Below, piece by piece: positions 46,679 to 58,838 of a stretch of DNA of 64,000 nt. Made by a program: the position numbers and the translations under genes. The notes under the pieces are model-generated. The model saw nothing but the letters and a program-made list of their open reading frames with translations. It was not told the origin of the DNA and made no database searches. Within the stretch, counting starts at the first letter, position 1; each line of letters opens with the position of its first letter. Source of the stretch: Stromatinia cepivora (Eukaryota; Ascomycota; Leotiomycetes; Helotiales; Sclerotiniaceae); contig RCTD01000017.1 in NCBI GenBank assembly GCA_014898415.1, forward strand, positions 1,115,001-1,179,000. The letters run 5' to 3'.

Positions 46679-46951
46679 TCACTTCTCTTTCTCAACAACC
46701 GTAATTTTAGGCATCTTAGCCTTATCTTGCTCAGTAGGCTCAAAGCCCAGCTTCTTTTCCGCTGTCTCGGATAGATAGAGACCGATTGTACCCCAAGCAA
46801 TAAAGCTTGCGCCTATCATTGCGCGGGTGCGCGGAGGGAGTGCGCGGAAAGATCTAGTTTTTGCAGAAAGATATTAGTTAACAAGGACTACAAATTTGAG
46901 GGTGGGGGAACCATGAGAGATATTGGAGAGAGCATACGATAATAGTGACAT
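46679..46951 (-). CDS. Small single-pass membrane protein, 62 residues
   Basis: Two exons (46951-46938, only 14 bases, and 46853-46679) joined by an 84-base intron GTATGC...CTAG give 62 residues starting MSLLSSFRALPPRTRAMIG. The N-terminus is basic and hydroxylated without acids. One hydrophobic segment follows (MIGASFIAWGTIGLYLSD), then a charged tail (TAEKKLGFEPTEQDKAKMPK). This plan, a basic start, one TM with small residues and a short acidic/basic tail, is common in small fungal inner-mitochondrial-membrane proteins. I recall similar unnamed fungal proteins but no defined function. The tiny first exon means automated annotation could easily miss it. Confidence 0.6.
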
Positions 46952-47354
46952 TTCCGATGAGATCATGGAACTGTTTACGACGGTGGTCGTTGAGAAGTTG
47001 TGGTTGTGGGCACGCAATTGGGAAGCTCTCGGGTATAGATGTCAGATCCAATGACTCGATGATAGCGGGGCCTGTTCTCTTAGACTACAGTAAGGGCGCA
47101 CTTGCAGCACCTGCACCCCGCAAATCCATATATATACATTCTGCCACGACTGGGAATTCTGGGAATATTTGTAATACTTCTGTTATACTTGTATCTGCTG
47201 AACCTTGCATACTAATTAGCATCACTATTGGTATTGTTTACTATTCAAGTCTTATCGCGAGACTGAGAAGAGAAGCCTCAGCTAATATGAATTAGATCGT
47301 GCGATTGAAGATTGATCAATCCAATTACCCTAAACTTTCTACCACGCCATCGCA
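46952..47354. promoter_or_regulatory. Divergent promoter, small membrane protein / F-box gene
   Basis: These 403 bases lie between two divergent starts. A 116-codon open frame on the + strand (46945-47295) overlaps the first exon of the small gene in antisense and shows no motif. Confidence 0.45.
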
Positions 47355-48596
47355 ATGGCAGATATCGACCCCTCCTCACCTTCCCGCTCAGGTTTCTCCT
47401 CACTACCCAATGAGCTCATACGACTTGTGATCCTTTATATGGATCTATCCACCATCAAGTTCACCCGTTTGACTTGCCGATTGCTCTGCTCCCTCAGTAC
47501 ACCTTACCTCATCCTCCCTAAATTCTACGGTTTCGCACACCGTCCTGATTTCAATCGCCTCCTCCAACTTTGCCGTCATCCAATCTTCTCATCATGTATC
47601 GAATCTATCGAACTCAACCTTGGCGAGATCAATGAATATCACGCAAGGCATAATACATATTTCTTACAATATACTCGCGACCCAGAAACTCGTGTTGAAG
47701 CGGCCGAAGAAGCTTGGTTTCGATATTCTAGTCTCAAACGCTTGAGGGAGGAATATACCCCTTGGATGTGTGATCCAGATATATTGTCTGAAGTCTTTCG
47801 TTCCCTACCTAATTTATCTGCACTGTCCATATCTATGGCAAGTTTTCCTCTACCCGATGAACCGGAGCTTGCTCTACTAGCATCAATCTGGAAGATTCCT
47901 TCTACGAGATTGCTCCGCCGAGAATTAACCAAGGAGCGTTTTACCATCATTCTCTTCTCGCTGCTCCGTAGCATTGGGGATCTGGAATTCAGAAACCTGT
48001 CTCATGATTTCTTACCATTCGAGTTTTTCGCGCAGAACAGGGCACTTTTCGGATCTATGACACCAATTTTTCACAATCTTACAGATCTACGCTTAGTTCT
48101 AGATTATAATAATATGCACAATGACTTATATTCTTTGCAAGCATTTGCGAACATTGCCACATGTTTCAAGGCTGCTACGAATTTGCAAAATTTGAACCTA
48201 TGCCTTCAATCCAAGCGGAAAGTTGATATCACACCACTTTTTGAGGGTCTCCTACCAAACTCTGATGGATCAAAATCTACTTTTCCCCATCTTCAAAGAC
48301 TCCATATAGAAGGTGTAGCAAGTAAATCCGCTCCTCTCCAAGAATTTCTTATATCATTGGCACCTACTCTCCAAGTATTAGAGATTGGAGGGGAAGGACG
48401 CCATTGGCCGAATCAACTTTCCAATGGAGGAGTACATTTATTGGATGGGACGTTTCGAAAATTATTTGAAAATGTGGAGGAAGCCCATGGGGAGTCATTG
48501 ACGAAATTTGTTGTTAGGGGAGATTTGGCGGAGGTGGAGGCTGGAGGGTTTTGGTATCTTAATAAGGAAGTTGGATGGCATGGGGTTATGGATTGA
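47355..48596 (+). CDS. F-box-like protein
   Basis: A single exon of 413 residues. After a short polar start, residues about 14-52 (FSSLPNELIRLVILYMDLS, then TRLTCRLLCSLSTPYL) match the F-box pattern of LP-E-L--I-------LS----TC-------P-L. The rest contains leucine-rich stretches (SIELNLGEI, LSALSISMASF, LTDLRLVLDYNN, LQNLNLCLQ, LQRLHIEG, LQVLEIGGEG) spaced like irregular leucine-rich repeats. Such proteins use the F-box to bind Skp1 in SCF ubiquitin ligases and the repeats to choose substrates. Filamentous fungi carry many fast-evolving copies, so no substrate can be named. Confidence 0.8.
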   Translation: MADIDPSSPSRSGFSSLPNELIRLVILYMDLSTIKFTRLTCRLLCSLSTPYLILPKFYGFAHRPDFNRLLQLCRHPIFSSCIESIELNLGEINEYHARHNTYFLQYTRDPETRVEAAEEAWFRYSSLKRLREEYTPWMCDPDILSEVFRSLPNLSALSISMASFPLPDEPELALLASIWKIPSTRLLRRELTKERFTIILFSLLRSIGDLEFRNLSHDFLPFEFFAQNRALFGSMTPIFHNLTDLRLVLDYNNMHNDLYSLQAFANIATCFKAATNLQNLNLCLQSKRKVDITPLFEGLLPNSDGSKSTFPHLQRLHIEGVASKSAPLQEFLISLAPTLQVLEIGGEGRHWPNQLSNGGVHLLDGTFRKLFENVEEAHGESLTKFVVRGDLAEVEAGGFWYLNKEVGWHGVMD

Positions 48597-51500
48597 GATA
48601 AGATTGAACGTTCGATGGAAAACTCATACCTTGAATTCTGTAATTCTTGATATGTTTCGATCAGCAACCACTTGAAAACTTACGCACTTCAGCCTTGCGT
48701 ACCTTAAAGCATTCTCTGAAAGCCTCAAGCTCAAGCTCAAGAGAAGAGACCGCACAATGTCTCACGACCTGGCTTTCAAGTTATATATTTCTGTGGACTT
48801 GGGTCATTTTCCTACTTTGATTTCCGATCGAAGTGAAAATCCAAAGGGTTTTCATACTGATAGCTAAAAAGCATTCCGCGTCGAATTCTGCTATCGAATA
48901 CACAAACCATAATATATGCTATACTACATCCAAGGTGCAACTCATCATATTGCGCTGATACGCAGCAAGAGGACGAGCGGGACGGAAGAGATGGTATCCA
49001 TAAGGAAAAATATTCATAGGATATCGTTGTTTTGCGTTGTTACTGTCGACACAACATCGTCGTTGTTGCTGTAGTGAATTCTGAACGCCCACTTGAATCC
49101 GGGTTTTGTGCATTATTGGAGATGAAATCATTAGTTTTGAGGTCAACGCTCCTATCTCAAGGCGGTGATATATTTATCATGAAATCGAGGTTGTTTCGAT
49201 GATTGAGGGTAACCAAAACGGATACTGCTTCATAAGACAGGGTAGACCGAGTTACCTCGTCCAGAAATGCCGTTTCAAGGCCGGTGTTTTGGTCTGGTGG
49301 GTTAGATTTCTGGGTAAGGTCAGATGGTTCTTGGAGTAATAGGTTAATTTCAGATTGTCTTTTTGTTCTTTTTCGACATTTGAGGGCGTTCAGAAATATT
49401 GTTTCAGAGATTGTATTCGTGGCGGCTTTGTTTTTCTTCGGGAAGGAAAAGGAGTACATGAGTGTTGCAGGAGAAAGGAATGGAAAGTAATTTATAGAGG
49501 TGGGGGCTGGAAATATCAAATTTATACGTATGTCTTGACATAGCAAGACAGAGATATGCATATCCTCATACCTTTAATTTTATCTCGTGTGATACTCCAT
49601 ATAAGGAAGTTCTGAATTAAAGGGTCTAATATCATATTTTACAAATGGGACGTTAGACGGTGGAGTGTAACAACAAACCACGCTTGTCAATTCTATTTAC
49701 GTGTATGTCTGATATATACCTTGGCTAAGCTAACAAACTCTCGTCCGATTTTTCTGGGATTGCATACTACTTCAGCAGCATCTTGCCTAAGCTATCATGC
49801 TCTGTCTCAGCTCGAGCTCATCAAGATGCTAAATACAATCCCAATACCTTTACCTTTTTAAATCCACAAATATACTACTTGCCTCTTCATTAACATCCCG
49901 ATCTGAAGCAGAACTAGTCATTTTACCTTAGATCCATGAAAAACAACTTTTTGAGAACGTCTTAACCTGAGAACCCCAACATATTGCTCAATAACTGACC
50001 CATATCCTACCATTTCCCACAATGACAATTTTTCTTGTCACTAGAAATATGTCAGTCAGAAAGTCATTTGAAGAGACGAAACATGCATTCCCTGGAACAC
50101 ATCATAGTTTTTTCTTCTTAATGAGGGACTGTATGAGGTATGCTGTGATGTCATATCAAGGGTCTTGATAGTATGCAAGCGTTTACCTTTACCAGGGATT
50201 CGGTAAAGCATAGCAAACTTTACCAGATGAACGACTGAAGCGTTTACCTTTGCCAGAGGGAGCACGAAAACACAGCAAGTACTATTCTATTGCCTTGTCT
50301 GTTAATTGAATGTGTATCTGTTGAAGCAAAATCCCAGTTTGGTACCACTTAGTGATTCAGTTCACTGGTCTGCTGAAGCATAAAAGAAACTTTGTCTTTT
50401 GCTCTTCCTCTATAATTAACATGCGCATCCTTTGCATGCTATTCGGCACACGAAAGTTTAGACAGTCATTTGCAGCTACTTGCTCGACTGGATGGAAAAT
50501 AATAGAAGAGACAACGTTCAATTTTTGGTGCAAATTTACTGATTCATCGAGTTGGCTGGAGCATAAGAGATGCTCTTGATTCTCTGCCGCAGCGCAACAA
50601 GGATTTTGCCCCCCTCCCCGGCAAACATGAAGCTACGACAAGAAAATAGAGAAGTTGTCACAAGTCACAGCAGAAACTACTATTACTCATCGATACAAAT
50701 CAACCAACTATCCACGTAAAGTCGGCGGTCTTCTCCTATCAACCACATCCATGATGGTTCAGACTTCCATATAAACGCGCCCAAGCTAAATGCTTGGTAG
50801 CAGCTTAAACCATTCAAAATTCCCCTAAATATAAATGCTCGGTTAATTTCAAATGGATTACTTGCCAAAACTTTTCATTTACGTCTAGAATAGATTTGTA
50901 CCCGTCCTGCTGTTGAATTTAGCCATATTTCTCTGTGCCTTATTGTGATCGATGACGGCCGTTTTGCTGAAGATGGGAAAATAACCACATCATCGCGGTT
51001 TTCTGTGGTAATCTCGTGGTAAATCGTTATTCTTACTCTCATTGACACTATTATGGCTTTATGTTTTACCTCGTGGACTAAGTACATACCTTACAAGCTA
51101 GTCTGCTGAAGTACGTCGTCGTCGGGAGTCTAATATTCACTGGCGTCTTCAATGTAATGGTCTGGTAAAGCGAAATATCTTTTATCTTCCGTAATAAACA
51201 AAGTAGAAGATGGAAGTCCATTGGTTAGGGCTGGATGGAAATGGTTACCATCGATACCCATTTAGATTGGTATTTCATTAGAAACTTTTATGGCTATACA
51301 GTGTGGTATGTCGCTTGACGAGTTGAATCTCAAACCCAAAACCTCGCTCCAAAAAATATCTCCAATGAAAACTTCAATTTGATACTAAATCGAATATCAA
51401 AATTCAATCTCATATCCTATATATGATAACCACTGGGTACCCGCAGACTAATATTGTTTCATGGCATATTCAACGGAGCGAAGATGACGATGGGAATGCA

Positions 51501-52629
51501 AACTCACGTGTCGTTAACTAATGGGTTGGTTAGAAATAGTACTCGTATTACTGAAGAATACGATTGTCTGCCCCTTTTTTTATATCACTAAGTGCTTTGT
51601 GATGTATCCTGGTGGTCTTTTTAATTTGCTTTGCTGAGGCTAAATAGGTTTTATTGGGGAAGGAAGAGAGATGTCTTTGAGTGAGGATTGAGCATCATTA
51701 TTCCCCGACTAAGTAGTAAGCAAATATTCAAAAATAATATATAATAATATATTCAATAATTATCCCCAATCTTAATCAGATAGAAATTCTAGAACTTGGA
51801 ATTTCGACTCCAACCTATCTATCCCTCACTCGCCTTGCAGTTTCTATTCTTTATTCTTCATCTTCCACTCCACCTCACTCCCACACTCCCATCCCACACT
51901 CCCATCCCACACTCCCATCCCACACTCCCATCCCACACTCCCATCCCCCATCTCACTACCCCCCCCCCCCCCCAACCAAAAAAATACAACCCCCCACCAT
52001 CCCCACCTCTCCACCATCAACAACTCATCTACCCACTTACATTAAACTCCCACACCCAACCCTCAATCCATGCGTACCTCTAGAAGTTTAATTAGACTAC
52101 ACATCGGTCTCCGTATGTACCTATCGCTTAAATAACCCGTTACCCTTTACCCCTTACCCGTTACCAATCATACCGTGAATTTCGATTTTAACATTTCATT
52201 TTCTCCTATCATCAAATCACAACGAGGAAGAAACGCACAAAATGATAATCCAAAGACTTTAGTCGTATTTAATTTCATAATCTATTCATTATTTCTTTTC
52301 TTATCCAACCAATTCATCAGCCAGCTCGACTCTTTCTCTCTCTGTCCCTCTGACGATAGTATTCCTTCCACCGTTTAAAATCCAACATAAACTTACTTAT
52401 GTACTTTAGTCTTTATATTCACGTTAATGGAACCACAAACTCCATCCCAGTGCCCGCTAAACGCTATCATTTACAAACTCTATCGCCCCTATTGCAACTC
52501 CAAGTTTCCCCCATTGAATGCCGAACTCTGGAAAAAAAAAACCCTGCCCGTGTATTCGTTTTTTCGGTTGTTTTTTTCGGTCATTCTTTTCGTACACTCG
52601 TTTTTTGTATTTTTTCTCTTTCCCATTTC
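48597..52629. other. 4-kb gene-poor, repeat-bearing region
   Basis: No gene is supported between the F-box gene and the end of the MFS gene at 52.6 kb. The longest frame is 134 codons on the minus strand (49157-49561), without motif. The 51790-52080 stretch is C/T/A with almost no G, and holds five 13-base repeats (51882-51946) and a 16-C run (51959-51974). From 52400 the + strand shows T-rich frames that are antisense to the MFS C-terminus. Confidence 0.5.
51882..51974. repeat. 13-bp tandem repeat (five copies) and poly-C run
   Basis: Five exact copies of CACACTCCCATCC run from 51882 to 51946. After a short spacer there is a run of 16 C (51959-51974). Confidence 0.88.
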
Positions 52630-54433
52630 TCACTCGTCCTGTCTCTGTCCCGTAACCGAACTAGTTTCCGAGTTGGAATCAACCTCAATAACCGTAATTG
52701 CAGGAACCATGTTGTTTTTACTATCCCGCCTACGAACACCAAGAACTTGCTCCTCTTCCTCTCCCTCTTCACTCTCATCTCTTCTCGTCCTCTTAACCGC
52801 AAAACATTGGGCTGCACCTACGGACGCCACAAGTGCGCTTCCAATCCAAGCCAAAGCTGTGAAATTTGTTTTGCTACCAAAAGCATAAAGATATCCTGAA
52901 ACTGGTGGAGCTATTGTTCTGCAGGCAGCTCCTGCTGACGCGGCGAGCCCGTTGACTTTGCCAAGAACATTTGGAGATGGAGTAGCTTCCTTGATGAGGA
53001 TGAGAAGAACGGGGTATAAAAGTATCGAAAGGAGATTTCGCACGAACAGAGCGGTATAGAGACCGATGTATAGGAACGAAGAGGGGAGATAGACGAGAAC
53101 GGGTACCATGAGGTAAGCGACGGGATGTAGAACGGTAACTAAAATGAAGAGTCTATAGGTACCGAAAAATTCAGCGGCCCAAGGAAATATCACCGCTTGA
53201 ACAAACAATGCAATAACGCCATTTATAGACATAATTACGCCGACTTGTTGAACAGATAGACCAAGACCACCAGCCATCACAGAAGTATTGAATTTACCAG
53301 ACATGGCGGATATGCTCTCCCCAAGACCCTTCGTATCCTCGAGGAAAATAGGAAGTAAGTGATCATATGTCATTGAATGGTATGTAAATATTCCCAATGC
53401 GATAATCAAAGCCACAACATTTTTGGTGAATATTTTGGGAGGAGTGACTTTGGTGGATGCACTCCGCCACTCACTATCGTCACTACCCTCGAAAGTTCCG
53501 TAGGTTTCAGCGCGTAAATCGACAGCAGGAGTTTTAATGGCATCTGCAGTAGCCATCAGCGGGGTTTCCTCGGAATGGTATGTATCATCTGGTAAAGAAA
53601 CCCGAGGTTGCATATCCGGATGTGTCTCTTGGAGGAGGAAGTATCCGGCTAGAATACTCATAAAAAGTAAACCGGCGCACATCAGATTTGGAAGTAAATA
53701 TGGGAATGTGTTGAAGATACCATCCGACGAGAAGATATTGGGAAAGGTCAATGTAGGATCTGCGAATGTGCCACCTATCGCGGGACCGATGATAGTACCT
53801 ATACTCCAAACGAATGGCATGACTGAGTATGCTCGAGCTGCCAAAAAAAAAATTAGTTCAAATGTCCCAGAAAATTTGCCACCGCGCAAACGACTACAAG
53901 GCGACCCAGATGGAATTAAACTTACGCTCATGCTCTTTCTTGGTGACCATTTCACCAACCATGGTTTGAATAACACCTACATTTCCATTTAAGAAGCCTC
54001 CGAGTGCTCTTCCAAGAAGCGCCACCCATATGTTTGATGCAAATCCGACCATAATCATGCTCAACATTGTACCACAACACCCTGCTAGTAATACGGGTTT
54101 TCGTCCAATTCTATCAGATAATCCTCCCCAATACATGCCAGTCATAGACTCCGCCAGCGCAAAGGCTGAGATGAGAAGTCCCGCATAAAAAGATGCATCA
54201 TCTTCACTGCCGACTTGGAATTTCTTGACGAGTGGCCACGCGTAGGGGAAGATAGAGGTGAGGGCGATGGGTTCCGCGAGACGGACGATAGCTAAAATGA
54301 AGTTAATATTGTTCGCGATGATCGTATGCGTGGCGCAGATATGGAATGCGGAATAAAACTTACCGAGTAAGAAGAGTTGGGTGGTGGGAAATTTATCGGG
54401 ATCCTGATGAGATTTCCGAATTCCTCGGGGCAT
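52630..54433 (-). CDS. MFS transporter, 12-TM type (tetracycline/zinc-inducible-like family)
   Basis: Three exons (54433-54364, 54291-53926, 53837-52630) with 72- and 88-base introns give 547 residues. The start MPRGIRKSHQDPDKFPTTQLF leads into the first membrane segment (LLAIVRLAEPIALTSIFPYAWPLV). The MFS motif between segments 2 and 3 is GGLSDRIGRKPVLL, and LGGFLNGNVGVIQTMVGEM and KKEHEPRAYSVMPFVWSIG follow as in the fungal family related to yeast YCR023C. A central hydrophilic loop (about 265-325) holds ETHPDMQPR. The last segments end with GYLYAFGSKTNFTALAWIG and a charged tail (ESEEGEEEEQ). All splices are in phase and no lesions are seen. It is a proton-coupled exporter by family; the substrate is unknown. 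Confidence 0.9.
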
Positions 54434-57400
54434 TGCTCGTGAGCCAGATATGACTCTTCTGGCTCTCGGCAATGATGAAAGATTGAAATATCAGTCGGCA
54501 GATATAATATAGAAAGAAGTTCAATCTGAGAATTGTAAAAAGTTTCCTATCGACGTCCTAGAAGACGGATAGGAAAAGAGTGAGAAGACTGAGGGAAGAT
54601 AGAAAGTAAGACGCAAATAGGTGAGGAAGATAGTGTTAGGATTCTAGGTGATGTGAATTTTGTTGAATTTGCGGAAACGGAAGAGTAGATGATTCAGAAA
54701 TAGAATAAATGTTGAAAAGCCAAGTGAAAAGGAGGAGGGGGAAGGAAGTATTCACTCTATATGTCCGACGACATCCCTTCTGTTTGCGCTCAAGCTTCTG
54801 CACTGAGCATGTTAAGAACCACATGCAGAAAAATCTTTTTCCCTACCTAATTGACCTGGTACCTTACCGCCATGCATGCAGAGATAATGTATCTTGTTTA
54901 TCCTTACCCTTCAATTTCTGGGAGCGTATTGTGTTTATTTCCTTGATTTTGTGGAGGGGGAGAAAAGTAATTGGTCTTTTCTGTTGTTGTCGCCAAACCT
55001 TTTCGGATGTTTATTCCGCGGCTCTGTATCTGATTTTGGCTGATTAAGGTACTGGGGGTATTAGAGGTATCGATAGTTTGGTATGCCGCTAATGCATAAC
55101 AACCACTAGGCTAATAATATTTTAATATTTGCTATTGTGAAGGGGGGCACTTTTTAGTAGAATTTATAGTCGTACTGCCTATCTATACCCACCTACATCA
55201 TGCAGACAAGGATTTCATGGGATTTCAGACTCCCATCTCGACTTAATTCGTCTCATTTTATTGGATGGATCGAGGTGAGTGTACGGAAGTGATTATCGAA
55301 TGAAATGTAACACTGTAATAGTTCAGGTATTGATCCTCTTCTCCTTCATTGTTCCTTATCATACTTTTAAACATTCATAACATCCATAACATCCATTGAC
55401 TAAATTCAACCTTCATAGCAAATATATAAAACATATGTCTTCATAATTAACTCACTCAAGAGCATGTTTTCATATGAGTGAAGATGTTAAAATACTTTTT
55501 GTTCCACCGTTTCTTCCAAGGCAGGGAGACTACCGAGAACGGTGTACCCTGTATTAATTTAAAACCGCTCTTGCAGGGACCAAATAGATCAACTAGCGCA
55601 TTTAATATACGCACAGATCGACAAATGGTAGTTTCTCCAATTTATTATTCGGACACCCCTCTCGCTTGGCTAGAAACTCCCATTTATGTTATGTTTTACC
55701 TTCTTTTTGTGGTAGCCATCGAATCTTCTAGATATTCTTACCCGAAACTTTACTATCAATTCTTTCACCGCGACTCTATTAACTTCCAAGTAAAAAATTC
55801 TTTCAAGTCACAAAACACTTATTTTTGCAGTTTCTTTGACTAACATATTTCTCCAGTAATAATTGTGAAGTTGTGTTTCCCCTGTGCTGTACGAATTTCT
55901 ACGTTTGTTCATGGTAAATAGAGTTGATGAGGTAGTGACACTCGGTGATACCGCACCGCACGCATGCATTCGAGTTCTTCAGGATGCTCCTATGCAAATG
56001 AGGAGATGGAGGAGATGAATGCTTTCGTACTACATTCTCCCCTTCCATACTAAATTCTTCCCACTGCCAATGGCTTCTCATCCAATAGATCAAGATGATT
56101 CGAGATCGGCCCATACAGTGTACTATCCATTGGAATATGCCCGTGCACCAAGTAAGTTCTAACTCTATTTCTATCATCTTACCTTCAAAATTTATATAAA
56201 CTTCTTGTGATCCTGTCACTTTCTCTTCCATCTACTTGTACTCAATCATCAATGTTGGTTATTGGGTTGTGGAAGTGTTACTGTTACTGTTACTGTTACT
56301 AACTCATCTCGACCTTGGGTCGAGTTACGTCACTGGACTTTGGATAGTTCCATGGTCGGAATTCTTAATATGGTGTTTATGCCAATTCGTATTCATATAG
56401 TATGATTGGACTCCGAAATCATGAAGTTCAGCTCTTGACGCAGATTAAGTCGAAACGATCCTAATGCAAGTATGGCTGCATGACATATTACGGTTCGATA
56501 TATTACCAAGGGTCTCATCATTAGCCGTTCTTGGCAAGCTGGAAATACTTGCAAGCTCTAATTTCACATTCTCATGATAATTTATAACGTCTCTAGAACT
56601 TATCACCAAGTTTACAAACCATTGGAAGTACATGGGAAAACTATATTCTGCTTGCAGTCATCCAAATTCCATACAACTTGATGTACCTCAATCCAACAGA
56701 TCTGAAGAATCATTTACATGTTCTCGCTTTCGTGTTTTGTGGTCAATAAGTTCCACGAATTCAAAAGATGTGAATTCATCTCTCCTGTTCTTTTTCCTAA
56801 TTTGGCAATGCAAAGATTTTAATGGCAGCACCTTTCCAACATATATTCTTATCATCACGAGCCTACAGTTCCACAACCTCATATCACCGTAAGTTTGTAT
56901 CAGGCTATATGCACTGGAGATCTCGATATTCTGTAAGTATCATGCTGTGGTACGGCATAAGCGTCATAGTGATCACTTTTTGGTAAGGTCATCTGATGTG
57001 CTAAGAAATGGAATGACTCCAATCTTCGCTAATGGAGGCGAATTCACGATACTATTAGTTGAAGGTAACGTAAGTTGTCAAGAAGTGATTGACATAGCAG
57101 CTCATGGGAGAGCATCACAGTGGATGAATGACCGATTTTCATCCAGGCATAGCCATTGGCATTCAAAATATTCTCCCAGTGTTGAATGTTGAACTTTAGA
57201 AGAAATCGTGTTTGTAGCTCACATTTGCTAGTTACGAATTCGCTTGCAGTGGTGGATGAGTGAATGGTAGGAGAGTTACTTGATGGATTTAAGTACCTAG
57301 GTGCCCCAGGGGATAAAGTATCCCATCGGTATAATCAAAGATATGAAGGGCGAATTCACTCTACTCTATTCACTCATGAAACAAAACTTTCTTCCGAGAA

Positions 57401-57602
57401 CATCTTACTTGATGATTCAAAAAGTCTTGCTATTTTCAATTCATTCAACCTCCACCCCATCCCACTTACCTTTCATAACCTTGGGAGTTAAACTCATCGG
57501 CAATCTACTCACTGTATATACACTTATCATCCATCTTCAACTTTGATTTGGAGAAAACTTAAAATACTTGTTATTGTATTTTTATTTTTAATCACCTACT
57601 TG

Positions 57603-57712
57603 GATTTCTATATATTTCTATATATTTCTATATATTTCTATATATTTCTATATATTTCTATATATTTCTATATATTTCTATATATTTCTATATATTTCTA
57701 TATATTTCTATA
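57603..57712. repeat. Minisatellite: ten perfect copies of TATATTTCTA
   Basis: From 57611 to 57710 the 10-base unit TATATTTCTA is repeated ten times without a single mismatch, with partial copies on both sides. Confidence 0.97.
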
Positions 57713-57902
57713 GTAGGAAACAAGAAGTTAAAAATGAGGATTTGTTAGTAAATCTTGTGGTTTGAGAGAGTTTTGCTAGAGTGAGGAGAGGGGAGGGACG
57801 GTCAATTAAGTTAAGAAGAAGAGTATTATATGTAGCTAGTTATTTATGTGGTGGCTATTGGGATTTATTTGATATTGAGTAGTTTTATTTTATTTATCTA
57901 TT

Positions 57903-58022
57903 CCATCCATCCATCCATCCATCCATCCATCCGTTCACTTATATAAAAAGGGTAGGGGATATATAAATACTATATTTATATCGCTATCATTATTAGATAT
58001 ATATATATATATATATATATAA
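57903..58022. repeat. ATCC run and AT dinucleotide run
   Basis: An ATCC/CATC run of about seven copies (57903-57932) is followed 65 bases later by an uninterrupted AT repeat of about 13 copies (57997-58022). Confidence 0.9.
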
Positions 58023-58838
58023 CAAAAAACTCTTTATTATTAGATTTATCATCAACCTCAACTATATCTTTTATATCGTATATCTATCTATCTATCTTCT
58101 TCATTTCATTTCCTTCCTCACCATCAAATTACTTGAGTACTACAAGATTATACTATATTATACCTATCTTCATTCCTCTCAACAAGAAAACCTTCAGAAT
58201 CCTCCTCCTCATCCACATCATCATCCTTCTCATCATCATCCTTCTCATCATCATCTCTCAAATATCTTAGATAAAACCTATGATTTACTCGTAAAAAAAC
58301 CCGATAATAATATCATATATCATACTCTTTAATAATAATATATACCTATCAATGAATCAATCTCTATATACAATTTTCTCCAGAACCCCATTTCGAATGC
58401 TGTTCCTTTCCTCAACTGTATACAGTCCAATCCAATCATAAGTATATCCTTTAAGAACTAAGTCTTAACCATTAAAAATTTCATATCTCCAACGCGGGAG
58501 TTTCCAATCGCATAAAACCGAGCCTATCCAACCAAAGCCAATGCTCAAGTGAGCAATTGGATACTAATAAATATATAACACCTAACCAATGAATCATAAC
58601 TCCATCGCTCATGCTCGCTAATTTCATATTATATATTTGTTTTCGCAAGTTTGTTGCTTCTTCGTTTCATCTCATTAATTCCGGCAACGATAAATTAGTG
58701 TCCTGCCATATCTTTCGTGTATTTCAATACATCGACATGACGCCTCCGGAATTTCAAGTCCCCTACTATTCGCCATTTCCATGCACTTCCATCTCTTTTC
58801 CATCTCTTTCATATTACTCTTTTTTTGCACCCTCTTCC

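Larger units (their letters stand above)
54434..58838. other. 4.4-kb intergenic region with minisatellites
   Basis: No protein gene supported. A 121-codon frame at 55478-55843 and short ones at 56632-57546 lack motifs. Repeats: GTTACT four times (56277-56300), a perfect 10-bp minisatellite (57603-57712), an ATCC run (57903-57932), an AT run (57997-58022), TCTA copies (58078-58097) and CATCATCCTTCT-type repeats (about 58215-58256). The 3' part is very AT-rich and probably the long 3' region of the MFS gene ending at 58839. Confidence 0.5.

Noticed and set aside
46945..47295. 116-codon + strand frame before the F-box gene
   Set aside because: It overlaps the first exon of the 62-residue gene in antisense and fills a divergent promoter; no motif.
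49157..49561. 134-codon minus-strand frame
   Set aside because: No motif, no spliced extension, AT-rich codons; best explained by chance, though a species-specific gene cannot be excluded.
52399..52899. 166-codon + strand frame at the end of an MFS gene
   Set aside because: The C-terminal half is antisense to the intact MFS coding region; the rest is T-rich low complexity.
55478..55843. 121-codon + strand frame with a hydrophobic centre
   Set aside because: No recognisable family, no conserved-looking motif, lies in an AT-rich gap; not supported as a gene.
57603..58022. Considered as a centromere or replication-origin signature because of AT-rich tandem repeats
   Set aside because: Only about 400 bases, flanked by ordinary genes; fungal regional centromeres are far larger, and no origin motif can be identified by eye.
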